64,000 nt of DNA from Spartobacteria bacterium LR76 (GTDB lineage: Bacteria > Verrucomicrobiota > Verrucomicrobiia > Chthoniobacterales > Terrimicrobiaceae), in assembly GCA_003054655.1 (NCBI GenBank), contig QAYZ01000016.1, positions 124,001 through 188,000 on the forward strand, in the 5' to 3' direction. The notes under the pieces were generated by a model. The model was not told the origin of the DNA and searched no databases. It saw nothing but the letters and a program-made list of their open reading frames with translations. Each line of letters begins with the position of its first letter. Within the stretch, counting starts at the first letter, position 1. A program made the translations under genes and the position numbers. Positions 9,729 to 18,554 of the stretch are shown here, piece by piece.

Positions 9729-11315
9729 ATGACTCAGACAACGTCGTCCCCCGCGGATGTCTTGATCGTGGGCGCCGGTCCCACCGGACTGAGTGCAGCT
9801 CTGGAGCTGGCACGATCCGGAGTGAAGGTGCGCATTGTCGACCGTCTGGCTGCTCCGATGCGGCAATCCCGCGCGGCGATCATTCATGCCCGCACTCTGG
9901 AGCACTTTGAAAGGATGGGCATCGTGGAGGATTTTCTCTCGGCGGGCGTCAAGGTCCACGGAGTGAATGTCGTGGGAGAGGGAAATACGCTCCTGCTCCA
10001 TCCCCGGCTGGACAAGCTGCCGACGGCCTATCCCTTCATGATCGGGCTGGACCAGTCTCATACCGAAGAGATCATGGGGCGCAGGCTGGCGGCCCATGGG
10101 GTGAAGGTCGAGCGCGGGACCGAGTTCCTGGCTTATGATGAGCGGGACGGGACCGTATCGGTACGGCTGCGCCTGGCATCGGGGGCGCTGGAGGCGGCTT
10201 CGTTCCAATACGTGATCGGCGCGGATGGAGCGCATAGTGCGGTGCGTGCGGCGATGAAGCTCCAGCTCGAGGGAGAGACGCTGGATGCCGTCTGGATCAC
10301 CGCGGACGTCAGAATCAGTTGGGAGCAGCCTGCGGACGAGCTTTTTGCCTATCTCGGTCGCCTGGGAATGATCTTCATCGCCCCACTCAATGACAACCGC
10401 TGGCGGGTCATCCTCAATGTATCCGGCATGACGATGCGGGATGCGGAGAAGCTTGGGCTCTCTGAGATCGAGGCTCTCATCCAGGATCGTTTCGGGTCTC
10501 GCATCCCGATGTACGATCCGGTCTGGATCAGCCCGTTCGGTATCAATACCCGCCTGAGTCCAGCCATGAAGAAGGGGCGGGTTTTCATCGCGGGGGATGC
10601 TTCCCACGTCCACAGCCCGGTCGGCGGGCAGGGGATGAATACAGGCATACAGGACGCGATCAATCTCGCGTGGAAGCTCGCCTCGGTCCTCCGCGGACAT
10701 GGCGGCGAGGGCTTGCTGGCGAGTTACCAGATCGAGCGCCATGGCAATGCCCGCAAGCTTCTCGAGCGCGTAGGCCCCGCCACGCGCATGGCGGATTTGC
10801 ATTCCTCTCTTTCCGTCGAGATGCGCAATCATGTCATCCGCTTTCTCGGCCTCCTGGGGCTGGACAACGCCATGGCTGAGACGGTGAGCATGCTCGACGT
10901 GGCGTATCGCGACAGCGCCATCGTGGAGGAGGGGCATCTGGGCTGGTTCAGCGGTGCGCCTCACGCCGGCGAGCGGGCACCTGAGGCCTGGGGGTTGCAG
11001 ACGCGCAGCGGCGCTCATGCCCGGCTCCACGAGCTTTGGAAAGGAGACAGCCGCTTCCAGCTTCTCATCTTTGGCAGCGCCCCGACTCCGGCAAGTCTGC
11101 CGGATTTTGTCCGGGTAATCCGTATTTTTCCCGAGGGAAATGCATGTGACTCGGTCCTGATCGACCGACGGGGAGAGGCTCACCACGCCTACTCGGTCGG
11201 AAAAGAGGGCGCATGCTATCTCGTTCGCCCCGACGGCATCATTTCGTACCGGGGGGTGGCATCTGATATGAGCCTGTTAATGAGACACTTGGAAAGAAAC
11301 TTCGGATCAAGCTGA
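9729..11315 (+). CDS. FAD-dependent aromatic monooxygenase-like protein
   Basis: A 528-aa flavoprotein of the PheA/TfdB/UbiH-type FAD_binding_3 family; substrate unknown. Evidence: Rossmann motif DVLIVGAGPTGLSAALELARSG at the N-terminus, the GADGAHSAVR motif near residue 175, and the second FAD motif RVFIAGDASHVHSPVGGQGMNTGIQDAINLAWKLA near 285. The C-terminus is the thioredoxin-like tail of phenol hydroxylase relatives. ATG at 9729 is preferred; an in-frame TTG at 9723 has slightly better spacing to a GGGAGAG stretch. The gene stands alone between divergent and unrelated neighbours. Confidence 0.85.
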   Translation: MTQTTSSPADVLIVGAGPTGLSAALELARSGVKVRIVDRLAAPMRQSRAAIIHARTLEHFERMGIVEDFLSAGVKVHGVNVVGEGNTLLLHPRLDKLPTAYPFMIGLDQSHTEEIMGRRLAAHGVKVERGTEFLAYDERDGTVSVRLRLASGALEAASFQYVIGADGAHSAVRAAMKLQLEGETLDAVWITADVRISWEQPADELFAYLGRLGMIFIAPLNDNRWRVILNVSGMTMRDAEKLGLSEIEALIQDRFGSRIPMYDPVWISPFGINTRLSPAMKKGRVFIAGDASHVHSPVGGQGMNTGIQDAINLAWKLASVLRGHGGEGLLASYQIERHGNARKLLERVGPATRMADLHSSLSVEMRNHVIRFLGLLGLDNAMAETVSMLDVAYRDSAIVEEGHLGWFSGAPHAGERAPEAWGLQTRSGAHARLHELWKGDSRFQLLIFGSAPTPASLPDFVRVIRIFPEGNACDSVLIDRRGEAHHAYSVGKEGACYLVRPDGIISYRGVASDMSLLMRHLERNFGSS

Positions 11316-11364
11316 CGGCGATTCTGAGTCGCAAGTAGGTTGCGAATGAGATTGGTTTTCAAAA

Positions 11365-11381
11365 AATAAGAAAAACTTATT
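11365..11381. promoter_or_regulatory. Inverted repeat before the radical SAM-feo operon
   Basis: Perfect AATAAG-N5-CTTATT repeat, 37 bases before the radical SAM start at 11418. A TATGAT at 11404-11409 with TTGTTG 18 bases upstream could be a promoter whose -35 element overlaps the repeat; the transcript would then be nearly leaderless. It does not match a standard Fur or FNR site. The regulator is unknown. Confidence 0.35.
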
Positions 11382-11417
11382 GTTGGTACGAGATGCGATG
11401 CTGTATGATTTCGTCTT

Positions 11418-12455
11418 ATGAACTGGATCTCTTACTGCGATCGCCCGGAAGTGGTCGTGTGGGAGATGACCCGGGCTTGTCGGCTGGCGTGCACTCATTG
11501 CCGCGCCGAGGCCCAGCCCAAGCGTGATCCGCTTGAGCTGGATACGAACGAAGCCCGGACTCTCATCGACCACGTCGCAGCCTTTTCCCCACGATTCTTC
11601 ATTTTCAGCGGAGGAGATCCCTCCCGGCGGCCCGACCTCGTCGAGCTCGTCGCCCACGCCGCCAGTCGCGGCTTGCGGGTAGCCCTCAGTCCCAGCGCCA
11701 CGCCGGATATGCTGGCCCTCGATTTTGAGGCCCTGGCCGAGGCCGGGCTGGCCTGCCTGTCCTTCAGCCTCGATGGTGCCACGGAGGAGACGCACAATAC
11801 CTTTCGCGGGGTGAAGCGGGCCTGGGAATGGACGATGCAGGGCATGGAGGCCACCCGCAAGGCGGGCATTCCCTTCCAGATCAACACGACCATCACCGCG
11901 CAGAACTACCACGAGTTTGACGCGATGACCGCTCTCGTGGAGACCCTGAAGCCCTCCGTCTGGAGCATCTTTATGGTCGTGCCGACGGGCCGGGCGGATG
12001 CCCATCAACTGCCTGAGCCCAAGCAGGCCGAGGCGCTTCTGAACAAGCTCTGCGAGCTTTCGCGGAGGGTGCCGTTTGCCATCAAGACGACGGAGGCGCC
12101 CCAGTACCGCCGCATCCAGATCCAGCAGGCGGAACGCGCCGGGCTGGACCGTCCGCACGTCGGCGGCACCAATGACGGGCGGGGTTTTGTGTTCATCTCT
12201 CATCGCGGCGAGGTGTGCCCGAGTGGATTCCTGCCGGTCTCTGCCGGCAATGTCCGCCGCTCGCCGCTGCTCCAGATCTATCGCGAATCGCCTCTTTTCC
12301 GCTCCCTGCGCAATCCCGCTGCGCTCAAGGGAAAATGCGGCCGGTGCGACTACCGCATGCTTTGCGGCGGATCGCGCGCTCGCGCCTTTGCCCTCCGCGG
12401 CGATCCGCTCGCCGAGGAACCTCTTTGCACCTACCAACCTAAACCGCAGGAATGA
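11418..12455 (+). CDS. Radical SAM/SPASM protein, AhbD-like (TIGR04053 type)
   Basis: A 345-aa radical SAM enzyme. The SAM-cluster motif is C21-x3-C25-x2-C28 (CRLACTHC), and the SPASM region near the C-terminus has CGRCDYRMLCGGSRARAF plus a final Cys in EEPLCTY. The overall pattern (CRAEAQP, FSGGDP, AIKTTEAP, FVFISHRGEV) resembles AhbD and the TIGR04053 group, radical SAM proteins linked to heme b or d1 formation in anaerobes. Its actual substrate is not proven. The stop overlaps the next radical SAM gene by four bases, and both lead into feoAB, pointing to an iron- or heme-related operon. Confidence 0.8.
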   Translation: MNWISYCDRPEVVVWEMTRACRLACTHCRAEAQPKRDPLELDTNEARTLIDHVAAFSPRFFIFSGGDPSRRPDLVELVAHAASRGLRVALSPSATPDMLALDFEALAEAGLACLSFSLDGATEETHNTFRGVKRAWEWTMQGMEATRKAGIPFQINTTITAQNYHEFDAMTALVETLKPSVWSIFMVVPTGRADAHQLPEPKQAEALLNKLCELSRRVPFAIKTTEAPQYRRIQIQQAERAGLDRPHVGGTNDGRGFVFISHRGEVCPSGFLPVSAGNVRRSPLLQIYRESPLFRSLRNPAALKGKCGRCDYRMLCGGSRARAFALRGDPLAEEPLCTYQPKPQE

Positions 12456-13624
12456 TCAATCTGACCCGTCTTTATCTCGGAGCCAGCCAGCCGGCCGACG
12501 GCTTGCGTTACGGCACCGGCCACCATCGCCCCTTCGCCTCCGCCCGGGAGCGTCGTCCGGTGGTTGTCTGGAACATCACCCGCCGGTGCAATCTGTCCTG
12601 CATGCACTGCTACTCCGACTCGTGCAACCAGAACTATGATGGCGAGCTTTCCTTTGAAGAGTGCAAGGGCGTGATCGACGACCTGGCCGACTTCGGAGTA
12701 CCTGCCGTACTGCTTTCCGGTGGTGAGCCAATGATCCGGCAGGACTTTTTCTCCCTGGCCCGGTATGCGGCCAAGCGGGGCCTGCCCTTCACCCTTTCGA
12801 CCAATGGCACGCTGCTCTCGCGACCGGCGGTTTTCAGCCTCCGCCAGATGTCCTGCCGCTACGTCGGCATCTCGCTCGACGGCATCGGCAAGGTGCACGA
12901 CAAGTTCCGCGGTCGTGTCGGAGCGTTTGAGCGGGCCGTCGAAGGCTTCCGCAACTGCCAGAAGATCGGGCAGAAATCGGGTCTGCGCCTCACCCTCTCG
13001 CGCAACAACATCGATGATCTCGACAATGTCCTGAAGTTCATTGAGGACTACGACATCCCGCGCGTGTGCTTTTACCATCTGGTCTTCAGTGGTCGCGGCT
13101 CCAATCTCCAGCTCGTCGAGCCCGAGCGCACTCGCATGGCCCTCGACAAGATCCTGGACCGGATCAAGGTCTGGCAGAGCAAAGGGATTGAGCGCGAGGT
13201 GCTTACTGTGGATCAGCCGGCTGACGGAGCCTACCTCTATCTGCGTCTGCAGGAGGAGGACCCCGCTCGCGCCGAGGATGCCTTCAAGCTCATGCAGTGG
13301 AACGGCGGCGGAGCCAACAGCTCGGGCGTCGGCATCGCCAATATCGACAGCCAGGGCAATGTGCATCCCGACCAGTTCTGGCAGACCCACACGATCGGAA
13401 ATGTGAGGGACCGGAAATTTAGTGAAATCTGGACGCAATCCAGCGACGAGCTCCTGACCGGCCTGCGTGACCGCTTGCCGAGATTGAAAGGTCGCTGTGC
13501 ATCGTGCAGATTCCAGAAAGTCTGCGGCGGCGGCTTCCGGGTTCGTGCGGCGCAGGTGCACAATGATCCCTGGGCCACAGACCCCGGATGTTACCTTACC
13601 GATGAAGAAACGCTTGCAGCATAA
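12452..13624 (+). CDS. Radical SAM/SPASM protein, AhbC/NirJ-like
   Basis: A 390-aa radical SAM enzyme with C46-x3-C50-x2-C53 (CNLSCMHC) and a C-terminal cluster region CASCRFQKVCGGGFRVRA. The N-terminus (LTRLYLGASQPADGLRYG) and VVVWNITRRCNLSCMHCYSD resemble AhbC/NirJ1, the 12,18-didecarboxysiroheme deacetylase group of the siroheme-based heme and heme d1 pathways. Sits between the AhbD-like gene (four-base overlap) and feoA (one base after its TAA). If functional as in relatives, the pair would make heme from siroheme, but ahbA/B are not in the window. Confidence 0.75.
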   Translation: MINLTRLYLGASQPADGLRYGTGHHRPFASARERRPVVVWNITRRCNLSCMHCYSDSCNQNYDGELSFEECKGVIDDLADFGVPAVLLSGGEPMIRQDFFSLARYAAKRGLPFTLSTNGTLLSRPAVFSLRQMSCRYVGISLDGIGKVHDKFRGRVGAFERAVEGFRNCQKIGQKSGLRLTLSRNNIDDLDNVLKFIEDYDIPRVCFYHLVFSGRGSNLQLVEPERTRMALDKILDRIKVWQSKGIEREVLTVDQPADGAYLYLRLQEEDPARAEDAFKLMQWNGGGANSSGVGIANIDSQGNVHPDQFWQTHTIGNVRDRKFSEIWTQSSDELLTGLRDRLPRLKGRCASCRFQKVCGGGFRVRAAQVHNDPWATDPGCYLTDEETLAA

Positions 13625-13625
13625 G

Positions 13626-13907
13626 ATGGATCCAGCCGTTCCCCAGTCGACCGGAGAAGCTTCGAAACGCCGTCGCACGGTGAACGACCTGGCTCCCTGC
13701 GAGCAGGCGAAGGTGACCGCCATTCATCACGACGAGGGCATGGGCCAGCGGCTGATGTCGCTCGGGCTTGTTCCCGGCTGCCCTCTCCAGTTTGTGCGCT
13801 CCGCTCCTCTGGGCGATCCGCTCATGATCAAGATCCCGGGATGTTTGCTCTGTCTCCGGCGGGCGGAAGCCCGGCTGGTCGAGATCGAGGACGAAATCGC
13901 CGCCTAG
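13626..13907 (+). CDS. feoA: Ferrous iron transport protein A
   Basis: Small SH3-like cytosolic accessory of the FeoB iron transporter, 93 aa. The core from about residue 20 (VNDLAPCEQAKVTAIH...GQRLMSLGLVPGCPLQFVR..GDPLMIKIPGCLLCLRRAEA) is a typical FeoA domain. Start ATG at 13626 lies one base after the preceding TAA; another ATG at 13602 lies inside the upstream gene. Ten bases separate its stop from feoB. Confidence 0.88.
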   Translation: MDPAVPQSTGEASKRRRTVNDLAPCEQAKVTAIHHDEGMGQRLMSLGLVPGCPLQFVRSAPLGDPLMIKIPGCLLCLRRAEARLVEIEDEIAA

Positions 13908-13916
13908 TCACACACT

Positions 13917-16028
13917 ATGGGGAATCGCCGCGCTACCACCGGGATTGCGACTGTCGCTCTGATCGGGAATCCCAATACAGGAAAGAGCACCCTGTTTAAT
14001 CGCCTGACGGGTTCCCGTCAGCGCATAGGCAACTATCCGGGCGTGACCGTCGCCAAGAAATCCGGACGCATGGTTCTCGATGGGAGGGAGGTCGATGTTC
14101 TTGATCTCCCTGGAGCCTATTCGCTCGCGGCGAGTTCCCCGGACGAACGAATCTCCTCCGACGTCCTGGCAGGTCGCGGCGAGGACGTGCCGGATCTCAC
14201 CATCTGCGTCGTTGATTCGCGCCAACTGGCCCGAAGCCTGCAACTGGCCTGCCAGATCGCAGACCTCGGCGTGCCGATGATCATCGCGCTCAATTTCATG
14301 GACGAGGTCGTGGCCTCGGGACAGTCCGTCAATGCGACGCTGCTCAGCGAGAGGCTGGGGGTGCCGGTCATTCCGATCTCCGCTCGAAAAGGGCAGGGAC
14401 TCGACGGCCTGTACCGTGCGATTGGCGAGTGCCTGCAGACGCCGGTCTTCCTCCGCAGCCCGCAGTGGCCGGAATGCGTGCAGACGGCCACGGAGGCTCT
14501 GCGCAATCAGCTCAAGACCAACATCCACCTTTCCGACGCGGAACTCCGCCGCATCCTCTTTGATCATCGCTCGTCCTATCTGGATCTCGTGGGATGCCCG
14601 GACGGCGAGCGCAAGCAAATCGTCGAGAAGGGCCGCGCTCCCATTCGCGAGGCGGGAATCGATCCGTACTCGATCGAGATGGTGGTTTTCCAGAAGCTGA
14701 TCTCCGAGTTCCTCGAGGGCGTCACTCGTGCCGACAATCATGCGCAGATCCAGATGACGGGGCGCATTGACTCGATCCTGACTCATCGCTTCTTCGGCCT
14801 GCTGATTTTTGCGGGGCTGATGTTCCTCGTCTTTGAGGCTATTTACACCCTTTCAGGTCCGGCCATGGATTTGATTGATACGGTGTTTTCCTGGCTGGGC
14901 GAGGTGGTGGGGAATTTTCTCGCCCCTGTCCCGGTTTTCCAATCCCTCGTCTGTGACGGCATCATCGCTGGCGCCGGCGGGGTGGTGGTGTTCCTGCCGC
15001 AGATTTTCCTCCTGTTCTTTTTCGTCTCCTTGCTGGAGGACACTGGCTATATGGCCCGGGCGGCCTTCCTCATGGACAAGCTCTTTGGCTGGTGCGGGCT
15101 TAACGGCAAGAGCTTCGTGCCTCTGCTTTCCAGCTACGCCTGCGCGGTGCCCGGCATCTTCGCCACTCGTACGATTGAGAACCCGCGGGCCCGGCTGGTC
15201 ACCGTTCTGGTCGCTCCGCTCATGAGCTGCTCGGCCCGACTGCCGGTCTATCTCCTGCTGATCGGAGCGTTTATCGAACCCGTCTGGGGTGTGGGGGCTG
15301 CTTCCCTGACGCTTTTTGCCCTTCAGATGCTGGGCCTCTTGGTGGCCCTGCCGCTGGCATGGGTGGTGAGCCGCTTCATCTTCAAGACGCCCCGGCAGCC
15401 TTTCATCATGGAAATGCCGCCCTACCGTTTACCCGTGGCCAAGGACGTGCTCTGGCGCATGTGGATGGGCGGAAAGGAATTTCTCCAGCGTGCGGGGACC
15501 ATCATCGTCGTGATCAGTGTCATTATCTGGGCGCTCCTCTATTTCCCGCACAAGGAGGGTGCTCACGAGGATGGAGCCGATCCCGTTGTGCAGGCGGAGC
15601 AGATCGAGCAGAGTTTCCTGGGTCGCGCCGGACATGCCTTGCAGCCGATCTTTGCCCCGGCGGGATTTGACTGGAAAATCACGGTCGGCGTGCTGGCAAG
15701 CTTCCCGGCTCGCGAGGTCATTGTTTCCACCTTGGGAATCATCTACCGCCTTGGCGGCGACGTGGAGGATTCGGACGGCGCGCTGGCTGATGCCCTGCGA
15801 GCCGAACGCTGGCCGGACGGACCACACAAGGGACAGCCGGTCTTCACCCTGCCGGTCGCCCTCGCCATCATGGTATTCTTCGCCTTTTGCATGCAGTGCT
15901 CATCGACCCTGGTGGTCATCGCCCGGGAAGTGGGCACCCGGTATGCCGTCCTCACTTTTGTCTACATGACCACCCTGGCCTGGGTTGCAGCCGTGGCGGT
16001 TTATCAGACTACCTCGTTGTTCCTATGA
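13917..16028 (+). CDS. feoB: Ferrous iron transporter FeoB
   Basis: Inner-membrane Fe2+ transporter with an N-terminal G domain, 703 aa. Visible motifs: G1 GNPNTGKST at 17-25, switch region GNYPGVTVAKKSG, G3 DLPGAYSL at about 63-70, and NFMD as G4. The membrane part holds the two Gate motifs: LLEDTGYMARAAFLMD with PLLSSYACAVPGIFATR, and ASFPAREVIVSTLG. Preceded by feoA and followed, with a four-base overlap, by a Cys-rich partner. Confidence 0.97.
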   Translation: MGNRRATTGIATVALIGNPNTGKSTLFNRLTGSRQRIGNYPGVTVAKKSGRMVLDGREVDVLDLPGAYSLAASSPDERISSDVLAGRGEDVPDLTICVVDSRQLARSLQLACQIADLGVPMIIALNFMDEVVASGQSVNATLLSERLGVPVIPISARKGQGLDGLYRAIGECLQTPVFLRSPQWPECVQTATEALRNQLKTNIHLSDAELRRILFDHRSSYLDLVGCPDGERKQIVEKGRAPIREAGIDPYSIEMVVFQKLISEFLEGVTRADNHAQIQMTGRIDSILTHRFFGLLIFAGLMFLVFEAIYTLSGPAMDLIDTVFSWLGEVVGNFLAPVPVFQSLVCDGIIAGAGGVVVFLPQIFLLFFFVSLLEDTGYMARAAFLMDKLFGWCGLNGKSFVPLLSSYACAVPGIFATRTIENPRARLVTVLVAPLMSCSARLPVYLLLIGAFIEPVWGVGAASLTLFALQMLGLLVALPLAWVVSRFIFKTPRQPFIMEMPPYRLPVAKDVLWRMWMGGKEFLQRAGTIIVVISVIIWALLYFPHKEGAHEDGADPVVQAEQIEQSFLGRAGHALQPIFAPAGFDWKITVGVLASFPAREVIVSTLGIIYRLGGDVEDSDGALADALRAERWPDGPHKGQPVFTLPVALAIMVFFAFCMQCSSTLVVIAREVGTRYAVLTFVYMTTLAWVAAVAVYQTTSLFL

Positions 16029-16222
16029 GTATGTTGGATACGGTCCTTGTCTCGGCCAGCCTGCTGGCTTCGATCTGGTGGATCTGGCGCATGATCCGGC
16101 ATCGCGGTCGTATTGACTGCTGTGGCGGCTGCGGTGTGAAAAGCAGTGGTTGCAAGACCTGCGCCTTCAAGGACGAGATGTCCCGGAAGGCGGCCGCGCG
16201 ACGGAACCCGGCGCAGCTCTAG
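16025..16222 (+). CDS. FeoB-associated Cys-rich membrane protein
   Basis: 65 aa. One membrane segment (MLDTVLVSASLLASIWWIWRMI) is followed by a cluster of six Cys: CCGGCG, then CKTC. This layout matches the small FeoB-associated Cys-rich proteins that take the place of FeoC in many bacteria; they may bind iron or a cluster. The ATG overlaps the feoB stop (ATGA), strongly supporting a functional link. Confidence 0.8.
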   Translation: MSMLDTVLVSASLLASIWWIWRMIRHRGRIDCCGGCGVKSSGCKTCAFKDEMSRKAAARRNPAQL

Positions 16223-16241
16223 CACGGCCCTGAGGGCTGGC

Positions 16242-17315
16242 CTATTCGGAGGCCGAGCCGAACCACTTTTTCTGGAGATCGATATTCGCGCCGCTCTCGG
16301 CGAGTGAGAGCAGAGCCCGATTGATCCGTTCGCGCAGAGGGCTGTCCTGCTGGAGGCCGATGGCGTAGTTCTGCCGGTCAAAGACGGGCTCCACGAGCTG
16401 AAGCTTTTCGTCACCGTCCTTGGAAACTGCATACTGGACGAGCGGAGCATCATAGACCACGGCTGAGACTTCCTTGCGTTTCAGCGCGGTGATGCATTCG
16501 GCCATCGTGGCATAAGGTTTCGGATTGGCGCCGTGATTCGCCAGCCAGTTGGCTGCGGTGCTGCCCGCGATCGTTGCGACATCTCGACCGGGCAGATCGC
16601 CAGGGCCGGAAATGTCACCTTTCAGGGTGTTCACAGTAAGCGTGGTGGTGAAGGACGCCGTCAGGAGCGAAACCAGCACGATACTGAGAAGCATCCAGAT
16701 GATGGCGACAATGCGACCCCCGACTCCCACCGGGCCTTTATTGTCGGCACCTCCGACGAGCAGCGTGCTGACCGTCCACCAGAAGGACTCCCACAGGCCA
16801 TGGCGATAGCTCTTTGGCCACATCTCCTCGTTGACCTTGTGCTCGTAGAGCCAGACCAGATGCGAGATGACGAGCATCACCACGATCAGGAGGGTGAAGG
16901 CACCGACGAGCTTCCAGTTCAGGAGGTTTCCGACGAGCTGGAAGATGGTGTCGGCGATGGATGCCGTCTTACCCGAGGTGAGAATCTGGAGGCCCGATTC
17001 ATAGAAGGGCTGCGAAAAATCCATGATCTCCTCGCGCTTGGAGGTGACGCTCAGCGCCCCCACCGCCGCGTCGGCTGTTCGGTTGGTCAGGGCGTCGACC
17101 ATTTCCTGAGCCGTGCCCACCACTTTCACATCGTAGTCGATCCCGGCCTCGCGGGCGACCTCCTGCCAGAGGTCCATCGCATAGCCTACGCGCCTGCCAT
17201 TTTGCTCAAAGGAGAATGGCTCGATATTGCGCGTGACGATGTGGATTTTCTGACTCCAGGCCTCCAGGGTGAAGCTGGAAAAAAGGGCGACCAGAACGAA
17301 GAATAAACGATTCAT
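16242..17315 (-). CDS. GluR0-like ligand-gated ion channel
   Basis: 357 aa. A signal peptide (about 1-21) precedes a periplasmic ligand-binding lobe of the bacterial solute-binding type-3 fold (MDLWQEVAREAGIDYDVKVVG...ADAAVGALSVTSKREEIMDFSQPFYESGLQIL). Next come TM1 (LVGAFTLLIVVMLVISHLVW), a pore-loop region, and a second helix GRIVAIIWMLLSIVLVSLLTASFTTTLTV. The second half of the lobe (DVATIAGSTAANWLANHG...) follows. This is the architecture of prokaryotic glutamate-receptor channels. The pore segment reads TVSTLLVGGADNKGP and lacks the TVGYGD potassium filter. ATG 17315 is chosen for its signal peptide. Confidence 0.85.
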   Translation of the reverse strand: MNRLFFVLVALFSSFTLEAWSQKIHIVTRNIEPFSFEQNGRRVGYAMDLWQEVAREAGIDYDVKVVGTAQEMVDALTNRTADAAVGALSVTSKREEIMDFSQPFYESGLQILTSGKTASIADTIFQLVGNLLNWKLVGAFTLLIVVMLVISHLVWLYEHKVNEEMWPKSYRHGLWESFWWTVSTLLVGGADNKGPVGVGGRIVAIIWMLLSIVLVSLLTASFTTTLTVNTLKGDISGPGDLPGRDVATIAGSTAANWLANHGANPKPYATMAECITALKRKEVSAVVYDAPLVQYAVSKDGDEKLQLVEPVFDRQNYAIGLQQDSPLRERINRALLSLAESGANIDLQKKWFGSASE

Positions 17316-17401
17316 GCAGGTAGCGCGGAGCTTGCGCAGATCGCCCCCGCTCTCGTCAATCGGACTCTGCGTCCGGTTGCAGGAAATTGCGTTTTTTTTG
17401 G

Positions 17402-17998
17402 CTAGGGGGAGAATTCGTAAGCCTCGGTGATCCAGAAAATCTCGCACGCCCCGTTGCCGGAATCCCCCCGCTCCAGGGAACTCGTCCATGGGGGAGCGCC
17501 ATCCTTGCTGGCCTCCACGAGGTAACCCTTGAGGCTCACGAGGGAGTTCCTCCGCAGAGACTTCAGGGTATCCAGGACTTCGTCGTTCGCAGGCAGGCAA
17601 TGGACGTTCGCGCTATGGGTGGCGAGTTCGCCCAGAGGGACGGGGCACCCGGCGTCGGCGAAGAAGTCATACCACCTTCCAGACTGGTCCACGGTGACAT
17701 GGGAAACGACTGCGGTGTCGGACATGCTGCCCCAGCCGAGAGCCAGATCGATCGGAGCGATGGCGGCCGTGTCGTCGAAATAGTACCGTTTTTTACTGAG
17801 CACCCGCGCCCGCATGGCGTAGGAGGCGAGGGGGCGGATCGTCCAGCCACTGGCCTGCCAGGGAGCCTCATCGACAGCGTACTGGTCGGGATCATCGGCG
17901 AGACGGTATCCTGCGGGCGGTTCTTTCGCCGGATTTTCGCGGAGAAAGAGCCACCAAATGGCCCAGAGAAGCAGCAGGCCGACCAGCAGCTTCTTCAT
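17402..17998 (-). CDS. Hypothetical membrane-anchored protein
   Basis: 198 aa with an N-terminal hydrophobic anchor (KLLVGLLLLWAIWWLFL), then a soluble domain probably outside the cytoplasm. The C-terminal part (LVSLKGYLVEASKDGAPPWTSSLERGDSGNGACEIFWI) resembles a widespread uncharacterised family whose members end with a similar W-x-SSL-x-R-x-D-x-G-x-GACE motif. Follows the HIT gene by 12 bases on the same strand, so it is probably cotranscribed with the lpx operon. No function assigned. Confidence 0.65.
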   Translation of the reverse strand: MKKLLVGLLLLWAIWWLFLRENPAKEPPAGYRLADDPDQYAVDEAPWQASGWTIRPLASYAMRARVLSKKRYYFDDTAAIAPIDLALGWGSMSDTAVVSHVTVDQSGRWYDFFADAGCPVPLGELATHSANVHCLPANDEVLDTLKSLRRNSLVSLKGYLVEASKDGAPPWTSSLERGDSGNGACEIFWITEAYEFSP

Positions 17999-18010
17999 CG
18001 GGGTGGCGTT

Positions 18011-18529
18011 TTAACCCTCGAGCGAGCTCTGGGCTTCGCGGAGGCGCTTGTAGAGCGGGGTCAGCCCCTCGGGAATCACCCTCGCGCCGCTGATGGTGGT
18101 CATGAAGTTGGAATCGCCGATCCAGCGCGGGACGACATGGAGGTGGAGGTGATCGTCCACCCCTGCGCCGCCAGCGCGTCCGATGTTCCACCCGACATTG
18201 AAGCCCTGGGCGCGTACGCAGATGGTGAGGAGCTGCTGGGCATGGATGCAGAGCTTCCAGGTTTCCAGCACCTCCTCCTCGGTGAGGTCCTGGAGCTGGT
18301 TGATCTTGCGATAGGGAACCACCATGAGATGACCCGCGGAATACGGGTACTTGTTCATGATGAGGAAGCAGGTCTTCCGGCGGGCGACCACGAAGTGCGC
18401 CTCGTCGTCTGTCGAATTCGCCGCCGTGAGCAGAAAATCGGGATCGGAGGTTTCCTTATGCTCGAAATACTCGACTCGCCACGGGGCCCAGAGGCCTTCG
18501 AGGTGCTCGCGGGGAAAGGATTCGCTCAT
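18011..18529 (-). CDS. HIT family nucleotide hydrolase/phosphorylase-like protein
   Basis: 172 aa with the histidine-triad motif HLHLHVVPRW near residue 130 and the conserved LWAPWR N-terminal segment of Ap4A phosphorylase-like HIT proteins. These bind nucleotides and hydrolyse phosphoramidates or dinucleoside polyphosphates; the substrate here is unknown. ATG at 18529 gives MSESFPREHLEGLWAPWR, whereas the longer frame overlaps lpxB. It lies 25 bases downstream of lpxB. Confidence 0.88.
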   Translation of the reverse strand: MSESFPREHLEGLWAPWRVEYFEHKETSDPDFLLTAANSTDDEAHFVVARRKTCFLIMNKYPYSAGHLMVVPYRKINQLQDLTEEEVLETWKLCIHAQQLLTICVRAQGFNVGWNIGRAGGAGVDDHLHLHVVPRWIGDSNFMTTISGARVIPEGLTPLYKRLREAQSSLEG

Positions 18530-18554
18530 GGGTGCGGTTTGGTGGGTTGCCGGT

